A DNA stretch of 64,000 nucleotides from Metabacillus fastidiosus NBRC 101226 (GCF_001591625.1 NZ_BCVG01000002.1:1-64000), one strand, 5' to 3'; positions 1 to 10,792 are shown, counted from the stretch's first letter. A program made the numbers and translations. The notes: generated by a model not told the origin, from the sequence alone.

Positions 1-128
1 CACAACTTTGAAGTCGGAGTCTTACTGCTCGTTAAGGCTGGGATAAATGCCTAATAAGTCTTAAAGCTGAAAGGCCCGTCACGAAATCCTTTGGTTTTAC
101 TGGATTCTCATAACGAGGCCTTTCAGAA
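1..128 (-). repeat. Dispersed 3'-end repeat, copy A (cut by window edge)
   Basis: This stretch starts 10 nt beyond the stop codon of the yvbH-like gene when read on the minus strand. It contains the roughly 60-bp imperfect palindrome bounded by CTGAAAGGCC and GGCCTTTCAG, then a linker and a second module (complement of AACTTTGAAG...CTTACTG...GTTAAGGCTGGG). Related copies lie at 7239-7368, 27348-27623 and 36205-36308. It has no open frame of interest. It may act as a 3'-UTR structure, a terminator or a mobile repeat; the function is unknown. Confidence 0.75.
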
Positions 129-137
129 GGGATTCAG

Positions 138-752
138 CTAGTTATTTATATATTTTTCGAAAACTTCTCCAAAGTCTTTTTCATGATATTGTTCACGAAC
201 TGATGTCAGCCAAGTAAACCCGAATTCAGTTAATTCTTTATACTGATTAGAAATATTAACTTCATTCGTTCTTGAATTATGAAGAACAGTAACTGCTTTA
301 TTTAAGCTTTCTCCTGCCATATCCATAATAATTTCATTTTCATGGGTAATCTCTGAAATTCGGAGCAATGCTTTATATAAATCTTTTAATTCTTCAATTT
401 GATCTTTTCTAACATCGATATCGTAATTTTGGTTACCAAGATTAAATTTAATCTCTACATCCATATCAATTTTTCCTGCTGTTTCGAGCATAACATTAGA
501 AATTTTATGCTGTGAATAAGGATAACGTTTTAAAGTTCGCTTTGATGAAATGGCGCTTTCACCGTCCACGTGGATGAGTGCTAAATTTGTAAAACAATAT
601 TCATCTGCTTTCGTTTTAATTAAAAAATAAATTTTTTCATCATCTTCATGCATCACATAATCATCAGCATCAGTTTTATCATAATCAGCAGGCTTAATAA
701 TAGTCCCAATATCAGACAAGCCTAAAGCATCTGCAGCGATCTTTTTAAACAT
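138..752 (-). CDS. yvbH: PH-domain protein, YvbH family (bPH_1 plus YvbH extension)
   Basis: The product has 204 residues, the usual length for the family. The N-terminal ~120 residues look like a bacterial pleckstrin-homology domain (DUF1696/bPH_1), and the C-terminal ~65 residues match the YvbH extension, including an FGxxWLTSVREQY stretch. There is no signal peptide or membrane segment, so it should be cytosolic; the biochemical role is not established for the family. The start is supported by an AAGGGATG ribosome-binding site. The gene stands alone, separated from oppF by about 200 bp, and a dispersed repeat follows its stop codon. Family assignment is from memory of conserved sequence, not a search. 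Confidence 0.8.
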   Translation of the reverse strand: MFKKIAADALGLSDIGTIIKPADYDKTDADDYVMHEDDEKIYFLIKTKADEYCFTNLALIHVDGESAISSKRTLKRYPYSQHKISNVMLETAGKIDMDVEIKFNLGNQNYDIDVRKDQIEELKDLYKALLRISEITHENEIIMDMAGESLNKAVTVLHNSRTNEVNISNQYKELTEFGFTWLTSVREQYHEKDFGEVFEKYINN

Positions 753-959
753 CGTATCATCCCTTCTGTTTACGGCTAATTAGTAACTACTTTCTAATAG
801 TATCAGACTGCAGATAAATTAGAACAGGTTTTATTTCCTATTTTCTGTGAAAATACAAGAGAATGATAAGCGTAAAGTTAAACACGAGGGGAGTAGAGAG
901 AGGAGACAATCGGGGAATAAAATAACTATCTAAACAACCTCCCCCTAAGCTGGCATCTT

Positions 960-1892
960 TTATTTTTCTGTATATTTTTTAAACTCAGCTTCCGAACACA
1001 TAACAAAATGTCCTTGCTTTACTTCACGGAATTCGAGTTCTTCATCAGGCTTATATCCATGCTCTTTCGGATCATACGTTCTTCTTACTCTCGATCTTTC
1101 ATAGATTGGATCTGGAAGAGGAATAGCAGATAATAATGACTTTGTATAAGGGTGAATTGGATTATTATATAATTCATTTGCCTCAGCGAGTTCAACGAGC
1201 TTGCCAAAATACATAACACCGATCCTGTCACTAATATATTTCACCATTGATAAATCATGAGCGATAAATAAATACGTTAACGCCTTTTCCTTTTGCAGTT
1301 TTTTCATTAAATTAACAACCTGTGCCTGTATCGATACATCAAGTGCAGAGATCGGTTCGTCCGCGATAATAAATTCAGGCTCTACGGCCAATGCACGTGC
1401 AATACCGATCCTTTGACGCTGTCCTCCGCTGAACTCATGCGGATAGCGATTTGCATGCTCTTTATTTAAACCGACTGTTTCAAGAAGATCATATACTTTC
1501 CCCATTCGCTCTTCTTTTGATTTCGCCAACCCATGAATATCAATTCCTTCTGCGATAATATCTGAAACTTTCATACGCGGATTCAATGATGCTTGTGGAT
1601 CTTGGAAAATCATTTGCATTTTCCGATTAAATTTTTTCAATTCTTCCTTCGATTTTTTCCCATGCACATTTTCCCCATTAAACAACACTTCCCCGTCTGT
1701 TGCATCGTACAAACGAATAATCGTTCTGCCGGTTGTTGATTTTCCGCATCCTGATTCACCTACTAATCCTAAAGTTTCTCCTTTATATATCGTAAAAGAA
1801 ACATTATCCACAGCCTTTACTTCATTCGGCTTACCGATATTAAAATATTGCTTTAACTGTTTAATTTCTACTAATTTCTCTGCTTGTGCCAA
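960..1892 (-). CDS. oppF: Oligopeptide ABC transporter ATP-binding protein OppF
   Basis: This is one of the two ATPases that power the Opp oligopeptide importer on the cytoplasmic face of the membrane. The 310-residue protein shows Walker A GESGCGKST at 45-53, the ABC signature SGGQ at 155-158, Walker B IIADEP ending at 180, and the C-terminal oligopeptide/dipeptide extension (NPIHPYTKSLL). It is the last gene of the oppABCDF cluster and begins 1 nt after the oppD stop, so the two ATPases are probably translated together. Imported peptides serve nutrition and, in bacilli, peptide signalling for competence and sporulation; that role here is inferred from homology. Confidence 0.95.
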   Translation of the reverse strand: MAQAEKLVEIKQLKQYFNIGKPNEVKAVDNVSFTIYKGETLGLVGESGCGKSTTGRTIIRLYDATDGEVLFNGENVHGKKSKEELKKFNRKMQMIFQDPQASLNPRMKVSDIIAEGIDIHGLAKSKEERMGKVYDLLETVGLNKEHANRYPHEFSGGQRQRIGIARALAVEPEFIIADEPISALDVSIQAQVVNLMKKLQKEKALTYLFIAHDLSMVKYISDRIGVMYFGKLVELAEANELYNNPIHPYTKSLLSAIPLPDPIYERSRVRRTYDPKEHGYKPDEELEFREVKQGHFVMCSEAEFKKYTEK

Positions 1893-1893
1893 T

Positions 1894-2934
1894 TTACTTG
1901 CCTCCTCCCGCTTGAAATTCGATCTGGCGCCTCTTTACTTCAGCAGGCGGTTCTACTTTCGGTGCATCTGAATGTAATAGCCATGTTGCAGCATAATGTG
2001 TAGGTGATACTTGGAACATCGGCGGCTGCTCTTCTAAATCAATTTTCATTGCATACTCATTCCGTGGAGCAAACGCATCACCTTTTGGAGGATATAAAAG
2101 ATTCGGAGGTGTACCTGGAATGGCATATAGCTCCTCTTCTTTCGTATCAAGGGTCGGCATCGAACTAATTAATCCCCATGTATAGGGATGCTGCGGATTA
2201 TAGAAAACTTCATCGACTGTTCCGATTTCTACAAGCTTCCCTCCATACATAACCGCTACTCTGTCAGCAACATTGGCAACAACACCAAGATCATGGGTAA
2301 TAAAAATAATAGATGTTTCAATCTTTTTTTGCAGATCTTTCATTAATTCAAGAATTTGTGCCTGAATGGTTACATCAAGAGCTGTTGTTGGTTCATCAGC
2401 AATTAAAATTTTCGGATTACAAGCAAGTGCAATCGCGATGACAACTCTTTGTCTCATTCCACCGGAAAATTGATGAGGGTACTGATTAAAGCGGATTTCC
2501 GGATTTGGAATACCAACAAGATTCAATAAATCAAGTGCTTTGCGTTTTGCTGCTGATTTGCTTAGTTTTTGATGTTTTACAATTGGTTCGATAATTTGTT
2601 TTCCAATCTTCATCGTCGGGTTCAATGAAGTCATCGGATCTTGGAAAATCATTGATATATCCTGTCCACGGATTTTTTGCATTTCTTTATCAGACAGTTT
2701 CGTTAAATCTTTCCCTTCAAATAAAATCTCTCCATTTTTAATTTTCGAATTGGATTCTGGTAAAAGCCTCATAATTGCTTTTGATGTGACTGATTTACCT
2801 GAACCGGATTCACCGACAATTGCAAGCGTTTCTCCTTTCAATAGATGAAAGTCTACCCCGCGAATTGCTTGCACTTCTCCGGAAAATGTAAAAAATGATA
2901 TACGTAAATCATTTACTTCAAGAATTTTTTCCAT
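1894..2934 (-). CDS. oppD: Oligopeptide ABC transporter ATP-binding protein OppD
   Basis: This is the second ATPase subunit of the Opp importer, partner of OppF. The 346-residue protein carries Walker A GESGSGKS at 41-48, signature SGGMRQR at 157-163 and Walker B LIADEPT ending near 183. The C-terminal oligo/dipeptide transporter domain includes NPQHPYTWGL and a long tail after residue 260, the usual feature that makes OppD longer than a plain ABC ATPase. It lies 19 nt downstream of oppC and abuts oppF on the same strand. Confidence 0.95.
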   Translation of the reverse strand: MEKILEVNDLRISFFTFSGEVQAIRGVDFHLLKGETLAIVGESGSGKSVTSKAIMRLLPESNSKIKNGEILFEGKDLTKLSDKEMQKIRGQDISMIFQDPMTSLNPTMKIGKQIIEPIVKHQKLSKSAAKRKALDLLNLVGIPNPEIRFNQYPHQFSGGMRQRVVIAIALACNPKILIADEPTTALDVTIQAQILELMKDLQKKIETSIIFITHDLGVVANVADRVAVMYGGKLVEIGTVDEVFYNPQHPYTWGLISSMPTLDTKEEELYAIPGTPPNLLYPPKGDAFAPRNEYAMKIDLEEQPPMFQVSPTHYAATWLLHSDAPKVEPPAEVKRRQIEFQAGGGK

Positions 2935-2953
2935 TATGTTTTATACCACCCTT

Positions 2954-3961
2954 TTAATCGCGCATTTTCGGATCTAATGCATCTCTTAGTCCATCTGCAA
3001 TCATATTAAAACAGATCATAATTAAACTGATAACGATTGCCGGAATAATCATTTGATATGGATATAGCTGTAATACTTTAAAACCTTCATCAATCAATGT
3101 ACCTAATGAAGCGAGAGGTGGCTGTAATCCTAAACCGACAAAACTTAAAAATGCTTCAAAAAATATTGCATTCGGCACAGTGAACATCGTATTAATAATA
3201 ATGACACCAGCTAAATTTGGAAGAAGATGCTTCCAAATAATTTTCCCTTTGGATAGTCCCAATGTTCTCGCTGCTAAAACATATTCCTGATTTTTCAGCT
3301 TTAACACTTGCGCGCGAACGACCCTTGCCATTCCAACCCATCCGGTAATTGTAAGTGCAATTGTAATAGACATAATTCCAGGCTCTAGTACGATAATCAT
3401 TAAAATAACAATAACTAAATTTGGAATACCTACTAGTATTTCTGTAATTCTCTGCATAACATTATCAACTTTCCCACCAAAAAATCCTGAGACAGCACCG
3501 TAAACAACACCAATTACCATATCAATAAGTGCAGCTAATACGGCAATATATAAAGATATTCTTGTCCCACTCCATAACCTCGTAAATAAATCTCTTCCCA
3601 GACTGTCTGTACCTAACCAATAATATTCTTTCACATTCTTTTGTTCGTACGCATTATAAACAACGCCATTTTTCCTCGTTAGCTCCCCATCAAATGGCAG
3701 CCAACTAATATTCTCTAATCCAGGGACTTTGGGAGGTAAATTAGAATGTTTTAAATTTTGTTCATTATAACTATGACCATTAATATTTGGCCCGATAAGT
3801 GCCATAATCGTCAGTAAAATTAGAAGAACGAAACTGATAATCGCTGCCTTATTTTTTTTCACACGAAGCCAAGCATCCTGCCAATAACTCAAACTTGGTT
3901 TGGATATTTCTCCCCTTTTCTCCAAATCAAGCTTTGCGGGTGTAAATATTTCTTTGTCCAT
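2954..3961 (-). CDS. oppC: Oligopeptide ABC transporter permease OppC
   Basis: This integral membrane subunit (335 residues) forms the import channel with OppB. A cytoplasmic N-terminus is followed by a first membrane span (about residues 40-60), a long external loop, and further spans in the second half. It contains the permease coupling loop with GWVGMARVVRAQVLKLKNQEYVLAAR (split here only as a pointer to the EAA-type region near residues 205-230), which contacts the ATPases. Its ATG overlaps the oppB stop codon as TAATG, implying translational coupling. The C-terminal DGLRDALDPKMR is typical of OppC/DppC. Confidence 0.94.
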   Translation of the reverse strand: MDKEIFTPAKLDLEKRGEISKPSLSYWQDAWLRVKKNKAAIISFVLLILLTIMALIGPNINGHSYNEQNLKHSNLPPKVPGLENISWLPFDGELTRKNGVVYNAYEQKNVKEYYWLGTDSLGRDLFTRLWSGTRISLYIAVLAALIDMVIGVVYGAVSGFFGGKVDNVMQRITEILVGIPNLVIVILMIIVLEPGIMSITIALTITGWVGMARVVRAQVLKLKNQEYVLAARTLGLSKGKIIWKHLLPNLAGVIIINTMFTVPNAIFFEAFLSFVGLGLQPPLASLGTLIDEGFKVLQLYPYQMIIPAIVISLIMICFNMIADGLRDALDPKMRD

Positions 3962-4890
3962 TATTTTTTCCCTCCTGCCAATCGAATCCGCGGATCAATC
4001 AATCCATACAGAAGGTCCACTACTAAAATAACGATAACGAAAAGAACAGCAAATAAAATCGTCGTTCCCATAATAACAGGGTAATCGTTCACTGTAATTG
4101 ATTTAACAAATTGCTCCCCGAGCCCTGGTATACCAAATATTTTTTCCACTACGAGTGAACCTGTCATTAAGCTGACGACCAACGGTCCTAATACTGTAAT
4201 AACGGGGATTAACGCATTCCTAAGTGCGTGTTTAAAGGCAACTTCAAATGAGCTTGCTCCTTTTGCTTTTGCAAGTACAATATAGTCTGATGCCAATACT
4301 TCAATCATTTCTGTCCGGATAAATCTCGCTGCTGTCGCAAGCGGGAACATCGCTAAAGCAATTGTCGGAAGAACCGTATATTCAGGCCCCCGCCAAAATG
4401 CAACTGGAAACCATCCTAATTTCACAGCGATATAATATTGCAAAAGTCCAGCAAAAACAAAGGAAGGAATGGATTTCCCGAGAACAGCAATAAATGTGGC
4501 ACTGTAATCAGCTATCGTATTTTGCTTTAAAGCAGCAATTACACCAAGAATAATTCCAAAAAATGTTCCAAAAAAAATTGCCTGGAATCCAAGTGTGGCT
4601 GACGGTCCTATACTATTCATCAAAATTTCTGTTACACCGACGTTATTAAACTGGAATGATACACCTAAATCACCTTTCAATAGATTCACCATATAATTCA
4701 TATATTGAACAGGGATTGGTTCATCAAGCCCATATTTATTAATCATAATCGCCCGCTGTGCTTCTGTTAGCTTGCTCGCATTCGCAAAAGGTGTTCCTGG
4801 AATTATTTTCATCAAAAAGAAAGTAAATGTTGCAATTAAAAATAAAGTAATAATCATATAAAAGATACGGCTGGCTAAATATCTCAGCAT
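3961..4890 (-). CDS. oppB: Oligopeptide ABC transporter permease OppB
   Basis: This is the partner permease of OppC, about 309 residues with six predicted membrane spans. The protein begins MLRYLASRIF, and I chose the ATG at 4890 rather than a TTG three codons upstream because GGAG lies 8-9 nt before it. The EAA-type coupling loop (RTEMIEVLASDYIVLAKAKG) sits near residue 205, and the C-terminal DLLYGLIDPRIR is typical of the family. About 130 bp containing a hairpin separate it from oppA, whereas the genes downstream are tightly packed. Confidence 0.94.
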   Translation of the reverse strand: MLRYLASRIFYMIITLFLIATFTFFLMKIIPGTPFANASKLTEAQRAIMINKYGLDEPIPVQYMNYMVNLLKGDLGVSFQFNNVGVTEILMNSIGPSATLGFQAIFFGTFFGIILGVIAALKQNTIADYSATFIAVLGKSIPSFVFAGLLQYYIAVKLGWFPVAFWRGPEYTVLPTIALAMFPLATAARFIRTEMIEVLASDYIVLAKAKGASSFEVAFKHALRNALIPVITVLGPLVVSLMTGSLVVEKIFGIPGLGEQFVKSITVNDYPVIMGTTILFAVLFVIVILVVDLLYGLIDPRIRLAGGKK

Positions 4891-4919
4891 GAATAGCAAC
4901 TCCTAAATAAGCAAAGTGA

Positions 4920-5013
4920 AAAAGAAGGCTCCCTCGTTCATCATGTCTCCTCTCTTCTTACATATACGGTAAGAGAAATCTGACATTTCTAATTTGAGAG
5001 ACAGCCTCCTTTT
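4920..5013 (-). terminator. Hairpin between oppA and oppB (possible partial terminator)
   Basis: Read on the minus strand, AAAAGGAGGCTGTCTCTC after the oppA stop can pair with GAGGGAGCCTTCTTTTT before oppB, and a T-rich run follows the second arm. The loop is long (about 60 nt). This resembles the processive-attenuation hairpins found after solute-binding-protein genes, which let the binding protein be made in excess over the membrane subunits. The pairing is seen by eye; its efficiency is inference. Confidence 0.5.
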
Positions 5014-5022
5014 ATTTAAAAT

Positions 5023-6702
5023 TTATTTCACAGATGTCCATTTATAGCTGTACTCCGGTCCAACTAAATGATGAGTAAAGTTTTCCACCTTTTCAGATAC
5101 TAATAAATTGGAAGATCGTTGATAAATAGGAGCAATAGCCGCATCTTCCTCCAATAAAACTTTCTCTGCTTTGGCAAGAGCTTCATAGCGCTCGACCGGT
5201 TTTTGCGCCAATGTTGTCTGAGCATCTTTTACAAGCTGATCGTACTTGGAATTCGAGTAGTTCATTTTATTATTACCGCCGCCAGTTAACCATAAGTCAG
5301 AAAAAGTCATTGGATCCAAGTAATCAGGACCCCATCCTGCCATTTGAAGATCATAATCCTGGCTGTTTTCCCGATCAATTCGCACGCTGAATGGTACACT
5401 CTCTACTTTCAGAGTTAAACCAGGTAAATTTGTTTCCAATTGATTTTTAATATACTCAGCTGTTTTTTTCGCATTTTCTGTGTCATCCGTTAAATATCTT
5501 AATTCCACTGCTTCAGTGCCTATAGCAGCCAGTCCTTTATCCCAAGCTTTTTTCGCATTATCCACATTGTATGGCAATAATTTATCCCCATTTATTTCTC
5601 TGAAGTCTTTTCCTGTTTCTTCATTTTTAACAAATTCCCGCGGAACAGCATAGTTAGCGACTATTGAACCATTATTTAAAATGCTGTCTACAAAATCTTT
5701 TTTATTAATTGCCTGTGCAACCGCCTTGCGAATATCTGTATTTTGTAATGCCTTATTATCTTTTTGATTCATTTTTAGCCAGAATACAGTAGGTTCCAAC
5801 CATTTCACTAATCTTTTATCATCTTCATATTGCGGAACAATATCAGAAGAAAGCTTCGGTGTAATATCTGCTTCACCGGTTTCAAGTGCATTTGCTGCCG
5901 CTTGAGGGTCTTTCAGTACATTCCATTGAACTTTTTCAAGTTTTACTGTATCAGCATCCCAATAATCTTTATTTTTGGAATATGTCCATTCCGCTGCTGT
6001 ACTTCCTTTCCAATCAGATAAGACAAACGGTCCATTAAATACGAGATTATCCGCAGTTTTTCCGTAATCTTCACCTTGTTCTTCTACAAACTTTTTATTT
6101 TGCGGATAAAATGTAGGAAATGCCATTAAAGATTTGAAATATGGAATTGGTCTTTCTAATGTCACTTGAAGTGTTTTATCATCAACTGCTTTTACACCTA
6201 GCGATGACACATCATAGTCTGTCTTATTTGCACCAGCAGCCGAAATTTCTGCTGCTCCTTTAATCTTTCCGTCCATCATATACGGTCCATAAGGAGAAGC
6301 AATTTTTGGATCAATCGCTCTTTGCCATGCATAAACGAAATCATTTGCAGTAACAGGATCACCATTCGACCACTTTGTGTTCCTTATTTTAAATGTATAA
6401 ACAGTACCGTCTTTACTTACTTCCGGTTCACCCTCAGCCATTCCTTCAACAACATTTTGATCAGGATCAAGCCTATATAATCCTTCCATTACATTATTCA
6501 TTGTTGTAAAACTAACAGTATCTTGTGCCATCACACTGTCCATCGAAGGGATAGACTGCAGCTCCAAAGCTTTTAATTCCTGTGCCGCTGTTTTACCTGC
6601 CGTACCTTTCTCATTTCCATTATTTCCATTTCCACATGCCGTTACAAATATACTAAAAACGAGAGAAACAACTAAAATTAAAATGAGCTTTTGTCTTTTC
6701 AT
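5023..6702 (-). CDS. oppA: Oligopeptide-binding lipoprotein OppA
   Basis: This extracytoplasmic receptor of the Opp importer is anchored to the outer face of the membrane by a lipid. The 559-residue protein starts with a lipoprotein signal (MKRQKLILILVVSLVFSIF, lipobox VTAC, Cys at 23). The SBP_bac_5 fold is recognisable from YTFKIR-x-KWSNGDPVTANDFVYAW near residues 102-127 and the AGWGPDYLDPMTF stretch near 460. It is the first gene of the cluster, with an AAGGAGG ribosome-binding site. Two AT-rich elements resembling TTTAGAAATAT lie upstream; they weakly recall CodY boxes but have several mismatches. Confidence 0.95.
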   Translation of the reverse strand: MKRQKLILILVVSLVFSIFVTACGNGNNGNEKGTAGKTAAQELKALELQSIPSMDSVMAQDTVSFTTMNNVMEGLYRLDPDQNVVEGMAEGEPEVSKDGTVYTFKIRNTKWSNGDPVTANDFVYAWQRAIDPKIASPYGPYMMDGKIKGAAEISAAGANKTDYDVSSLGVKAVDDKTLQVTLERPIPYFKSLMAFPTFYPQNKKFVEEQGEDYGKTADNLVFNGPFVLSDWKGSTAAEWTYSKNKDYWDADTVKLEKVQWNVLKDPQAAANALETGEADITPKLSSDIVPQYEDDKRLVKWLEPTVFWLKMNQKDNKALQNTDIRKAVAQAINKKDFVDSILNNGSIVANYAVPREFVKNEETGKDFREINGDKLLPYNVDNAKKAWDKGLAAIGTEAVELRYLTDDTENAKKTAEYIKNQLETNLPGLTLKVESVPFSVRIDRENSQDYDLQMAGWGPDYLDPMTFSDLWLTGGGNNKMNYSNSKYDQLVKDAQTTLAQKPVERYEALAKAEKVLLEEDAAIAPIYQRSSNLLVSEKVENFTHHLVGPEYSYKWTSVK

Positions 6703-6812
6703 TATGTAAAAGCCTCCTTATATTTCTAAAAATCTAATGACGGCTATTATGATAAATAAAATAACCTGTATATTTCTAAATTATCTGTTAAAAGTAAATT
6801 ATTTATTCCATT

Positions 6813-6840
6813 TTGCTTTCTGCTTTTATTTTAATATAAT
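6813..6840 (+). promoter_or_regulatory. Sigma-A-like promoter for the DUF3899 gene
   Basis: TTGCTT (6813-6818) and TATAAT (6835-6840) are separated by 16 nt and lie about 45 nt before the start codon of the downstream gene. The match to the vegetative consensus is good in the -10 and fair in the -35. This is the only plausible promoter seen for the plus-strand gene. Confidence 0.55.
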
Positions 6841-6887
6841 GATTAACAAGGAATTTTTTACAGTGAAGGGTGAAGGATGAAGTATTT

Positions 6888-7250
6888 ATGAAGAAAACTA
6901 TTATTATCATTGCTGTTTCTCTAGTTCTAGCGATTTTTCTTCCATTTATTTTTCACGGAAAAATCTCTTTATTATTATTCATCAATTCGACTTTTTTTAT
7001 TAGCGGGGCTTACCTCTTTCTTACCTTGCTTACCATAACTGTAAAAAGCGGTTTTTATGATGGGATCACTCTCGGATTCCGCCGCTTCTTTACTACCAAT
7101 GGAAAATATTTATCAAGACGGGAGTCTGAAAATATGATTCCATTGTCTAAAGTTATTACATTTAACCAAGTCCCGATTCTTATTAGTGGACTAACACTTT
7201 TTTTCATTATGCTCTTCTGCCTCTTTATTCATTATTCATCCCAGCCTTAA
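6888..7250 (+). CDS. Small membrane protein, DUF3899 family
   Basis: The product is a 120-residue protein of unknown function with three hydrophobic segments (roughly residues 3-20, 25-50 and 90-112) and a short charged loop, which fits the DUF3899 family of Bacillaceae. I start it at the ATG at 6888, preceded by GAAGG; an in-frame GTG at 6870 is also possible. The last codons (Ser-Gln-Pro-stop) coincide with the beginning of a dispersed repeat, so the C-terminus may have been reshaped by the repeat. It is divergent from oppA. Confidence 0.7.
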   Translation: MKKTIIIIAVSLVLAIFLPFIFHGKISLLLFINSTFFISGAYLFLTLLTITVKSGFYDGITLGFRRFFTTNGKYLSRRESENMIPLSKVITFNQVPILISGLTLFFIMLFCLFIHYSSQP

Positions 7251-7368
7251 CAGGCAGTAAGACTCCCACCTCAAGTTGTAACTAAGCGAGGAAATAGGTG
7301 AGGTCCGATTGTTTCAACTAACTATCAATGGGAAAGTGAGGCCCCGCCCTAATAGAAGTTTCACTTTA
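7239..7368 (+). repeat. Dispersed 3'-end repeat, copy B (lacks the palindromic modules)
   Basis: CCCAGCCTTAACAGGCAGTA and the following ~115 bp match, in the same orientation relative to the upstream gene, the distal modules of the copy at 27348-27623. Shared blocks include AGTTAGTT/AACTAACT, the AATCGGA block and GAAGTTTCACTTTA. The CTGAAAGGCC palindrome is missing. It begins at the stop codon of the DUF3899 gene. Confidence 0.65.
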
Positions 7369-7424
7369 TATGAATAAGAAATTTGCATTTTCCAGTTGTA
7401 AATTTTATAATGAATTAAAAAATA

Positions 7425-8750
<1,326 letters not shown>

Positions 8751-8756
8751 TAAGCT

Positions 8757-8802
8757 GCCCTCACAAACGTTATTTTATCTTTGTGGGGGTTTTACTTTTT
8801 TT
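8757..8802 (+). terminator. Intrinsic terminator of trpS
   Basis: CCCTCACAAA and TTTGTGGGGG form a GC-containing stem starting just after the trpS stop, followed by a T-rich tract. Confidence 0.85.
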
Positions 8803-9111
8803 AACAAAGATATGATAGGATTAGCTATAAGAAGAGATAAAAAAGAAATTGAATTTTATTTTAATTTGGGGAGAAAAGTATAAAAATAAAAGAAAGAATA
8901 CGGAAAACGATATTACTAATATTAAAAAGGATGCTAATACAATGGAAGAAAAGAACTCATTAACTAGAAGATATTCAAGAAAGGCAGCACCATATTATTC
9001 AGACTCTATCATACCGCTCGATTAATAGAAACGGAAACGAAGATTTAAAACATATCTTAGTAAATAGGTAAACTATCTGCCCCGGCTACTTGCATTGTTT
9101 CATTAAATAAA
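8803..9111. other. Intergenic stretch without a recognisable gene
   Basis: These ~300 bp are AT-rich. A short plus-strand frame (ATG at 8942, 27 codons, preceded in frame by ~35 more codons without a good start) reads MEEKNSLTRRYSRK..., which is basic and polar but not recognised. A ribosome-binding-site-like GGGGAG near 8870 is followed by no ATG in register. It could be a decayed small gene; nothing further can be supported. Confidence 0.4.
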
Positions 9112-9156
9112 AATAAAGCGGCATGAAGAAATTGAATTCCTGACACCGCCTTATCT
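9112..9156 (-). terminator. Probable terminator of yjbA
   Basis: On the minus strand AAGGCGGTGTCAGGAATTC can pair imperfectly with GAAATTTCTTCATGCCGCTTT-type sequence, followed by ATTTTTATTT, immediately after the yjbA stop. Confidence 0.5.
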
Positions 9157-9159
9157 CAC

Positions 9160-9909
9160 TTAATTCACTTTTGATTCGTGCTCCATTTCCCAAAGCTTTT
9201 CAAAAAACGGCTGTCCTTTAATTAAACGTTCACATAATTGGGCATGTTTTGGTGTCCAGCCTGGTAGTGTTTCTCCATATAGCTGTTCCCATACATCATG
9301 AAACGATTGATGCTGGATATCCTCATACATAGTAGGATTCCATTCCGTATACCAATACTTTACTTCTGCTGTATTTTTCGTTGAATGTAATTGATCAAGA
9401 GCCATAAATAATAATTGCTTTAACTGACGTTCTTTTCTCGTTAAACCGCGCATATTTTCAGGTGATAATGATAGAATATGATATTTTTTCTCTATGTCGC
9501 GTTCGTATTCAACCGAGTAATCTTCTGCTTGTACACCTTTAACCATTTCATATACAAGCTGCTCTTGTCGCGGAATAATTCTGCTTTTCCGAACTGGAAT
9601 TGTGTAGCCTATCGTATCAACAACTAAAATACCTTTTCCATCCGTTACTACAAAACAGTAGTCCAGAGTAATTTCCTCGTGATTTTTTCTTATGTACGCT
9701 TTTTGATAAATATCTTTTAATAAACTAGGAGGAAGCTCTGCTAAGTCATTTTCAATATAATCGAAAAGAAGTGTACTAACTTTTATAAGCGGGACTTGAT
9801 CTAGCAGTTCAACACTGTCATCTTTCCTCCATTCATGAAAATGACAGACATTATAACCATTTTCTTCTCCTTCAAACCAATTAACCCATACATCATGAAG
9901 AAATAACAT
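9160..9909 (-). CDS. yjbA: YjbA family protein (DUF3603/UPF0736)
   Basis: This is a conserved Bacillaceae protein of unknown function, about 249 residues, soluble and acidic, beginning [16 protein letters not shown], a signature N-terminus of the family. I chose the ATG at 9909 over an upstream in-frame start because GAGGG precedes it at a good distance. It lies between trpS and yjaZ, as yjbA does in B. subtilis, which supports orthology. No catalytic motif is evident. Confidence 0.85.
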   Translation of the reverse strand: MLFLHDVWVNWFEGEENGYNVCHFHEWRKDDSVELLDQVPLIKVSTLLFDYIENDLAELPPSLLKDIYQKAYIRKNHEEITLDYCFVVTDGKGILVVDTIGYTIPVRKSRIIPRQEQLVYEMVKGVQAEDYSVEYERDIEKKYHILSLSPENMRGLTRKERQLKQLLFMALDQLHSTKNTAEVKYWYTEWNPTMYEDIQHQSFHDVWEQLYGETLPGWTPKHAQLCERLIKGQPFFEKLWEMEHESKVN

Positions 9910-10012
9910 ATTTCCATCCCTCACTTCAACAACCTATTTGTCACTCAGTATAGGCAGAATATACAGAATTTATTCTTTGAAGTAAAAATTATAGGTAATT
10001 TTTTCATTTCTC

Positions 10013-10792
10013 TCATAGTAGGTATCTAGTGAACTCAGCTGCATCTATTTCAAACATATCAGCGGTTTTCCTGCCTGTTTTCTCACTATATTTTTTTACG
10101 ATATGGAAACCAACAAAATAACCTAGCATTTTCGGATAAAAACCTCTACCGTACATAATTTCTGTAAATTTATGATCATCTCTTTTTAAAAACTGATTTG
10201 GTAAAATGATATTTTTCAAAAAGCGCACTGCCTGTTCTTCCTTATAATATGATGTCCATAGAGCAAGATGTTCTCCACTTAGTCTTTCTAAAACAGCATA
10301 TTCAGCCAAACCTTCCATTATGATTACATCTAGTAAATGAAACATAGATTCTTCTTTCTTTACTCTAGCCAATCTGCAAGTATGATGATACTCATGTGTA
10401 AGCAGAGATTTTATATCTTCCTTTTTTGCTTTTGGAGAAATAAATAAGAAAATTTTATCTTTAAAAGCTAATCCAGCTCTTCCTTTGTATTCTTTCATTA
10501 TCTTTCTGTTTCGCTCATCAGTCGGAAAGATAAAAATCGGTATGTCCGGCCCGCTCCACTCTGTTTTTAGATCTTCTGCTTCTTTTCGAACGAGGCTCCA
10601 TATATGTTTCTCTTCCAGCTCCTGAATGGTTTGAGGCAAGCTCGCAGAGTTTTTATACATTCCAAAACTATGTAAAAGATTTGAAATTTCCTTTTCATTC
10701 AGCGAGTGAAAATACGAAACAAGCTCCTTACAAATTTTTTGCTCATCTGGATTTTTCTTCAGCCACTTATGCGTAGAAATAATAGCCATCAT
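10013..10792 (-). CDS. yjaZ: YjaZ-like predicted Zn-dependent protease (DUF2268)
   Basis: The product is about 259 residues. It contains HEYHH in the context LLTHEYHHTCRL, a gluzincin/DUF2268-type HExxH variant expected to bind zinc. A downstream glutamate in IIMEGLAEYAVLERL is a plausible third ligand. No signal peptide is seen. Substrate and role are unknown. Adjacent ATG codons at 10792 and 10789 both follow AGAGGTG; the true start is one of these. It sits next to fabF as in B. subtilis. Confidence 0.8.
   Translation of the reverse strand: MMAIISTHKWLKKNPDEQKICKELVSYFHSLNEKEISNLLHSFGMYKNSASLPQTIQELEEKHIWSLVRKEAEDLKTEWSGPDIPIFIFPTDERNRKIMKEYKGRAGLAFKDKIFLFISPKAKKEDIKSLLTHEYHHTCRLARVKKEESMFHLLDVIIMEGLAEYAVLERLSGEHLALWTSYYKEEQAVRFLKNIILPNQFLKRDDHKFTEIMYGRGFYPKMLGYFVGFHIVKKYSEKTGRKTADMFEIDAAEFTRYLL

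Noticed and set aside
6719-6790. CodY boxes upstream of oppA
   Set aside because: The TTTAGAAATAT elements have about four mismatches to the 15-bp consensus, too weak to annotate.
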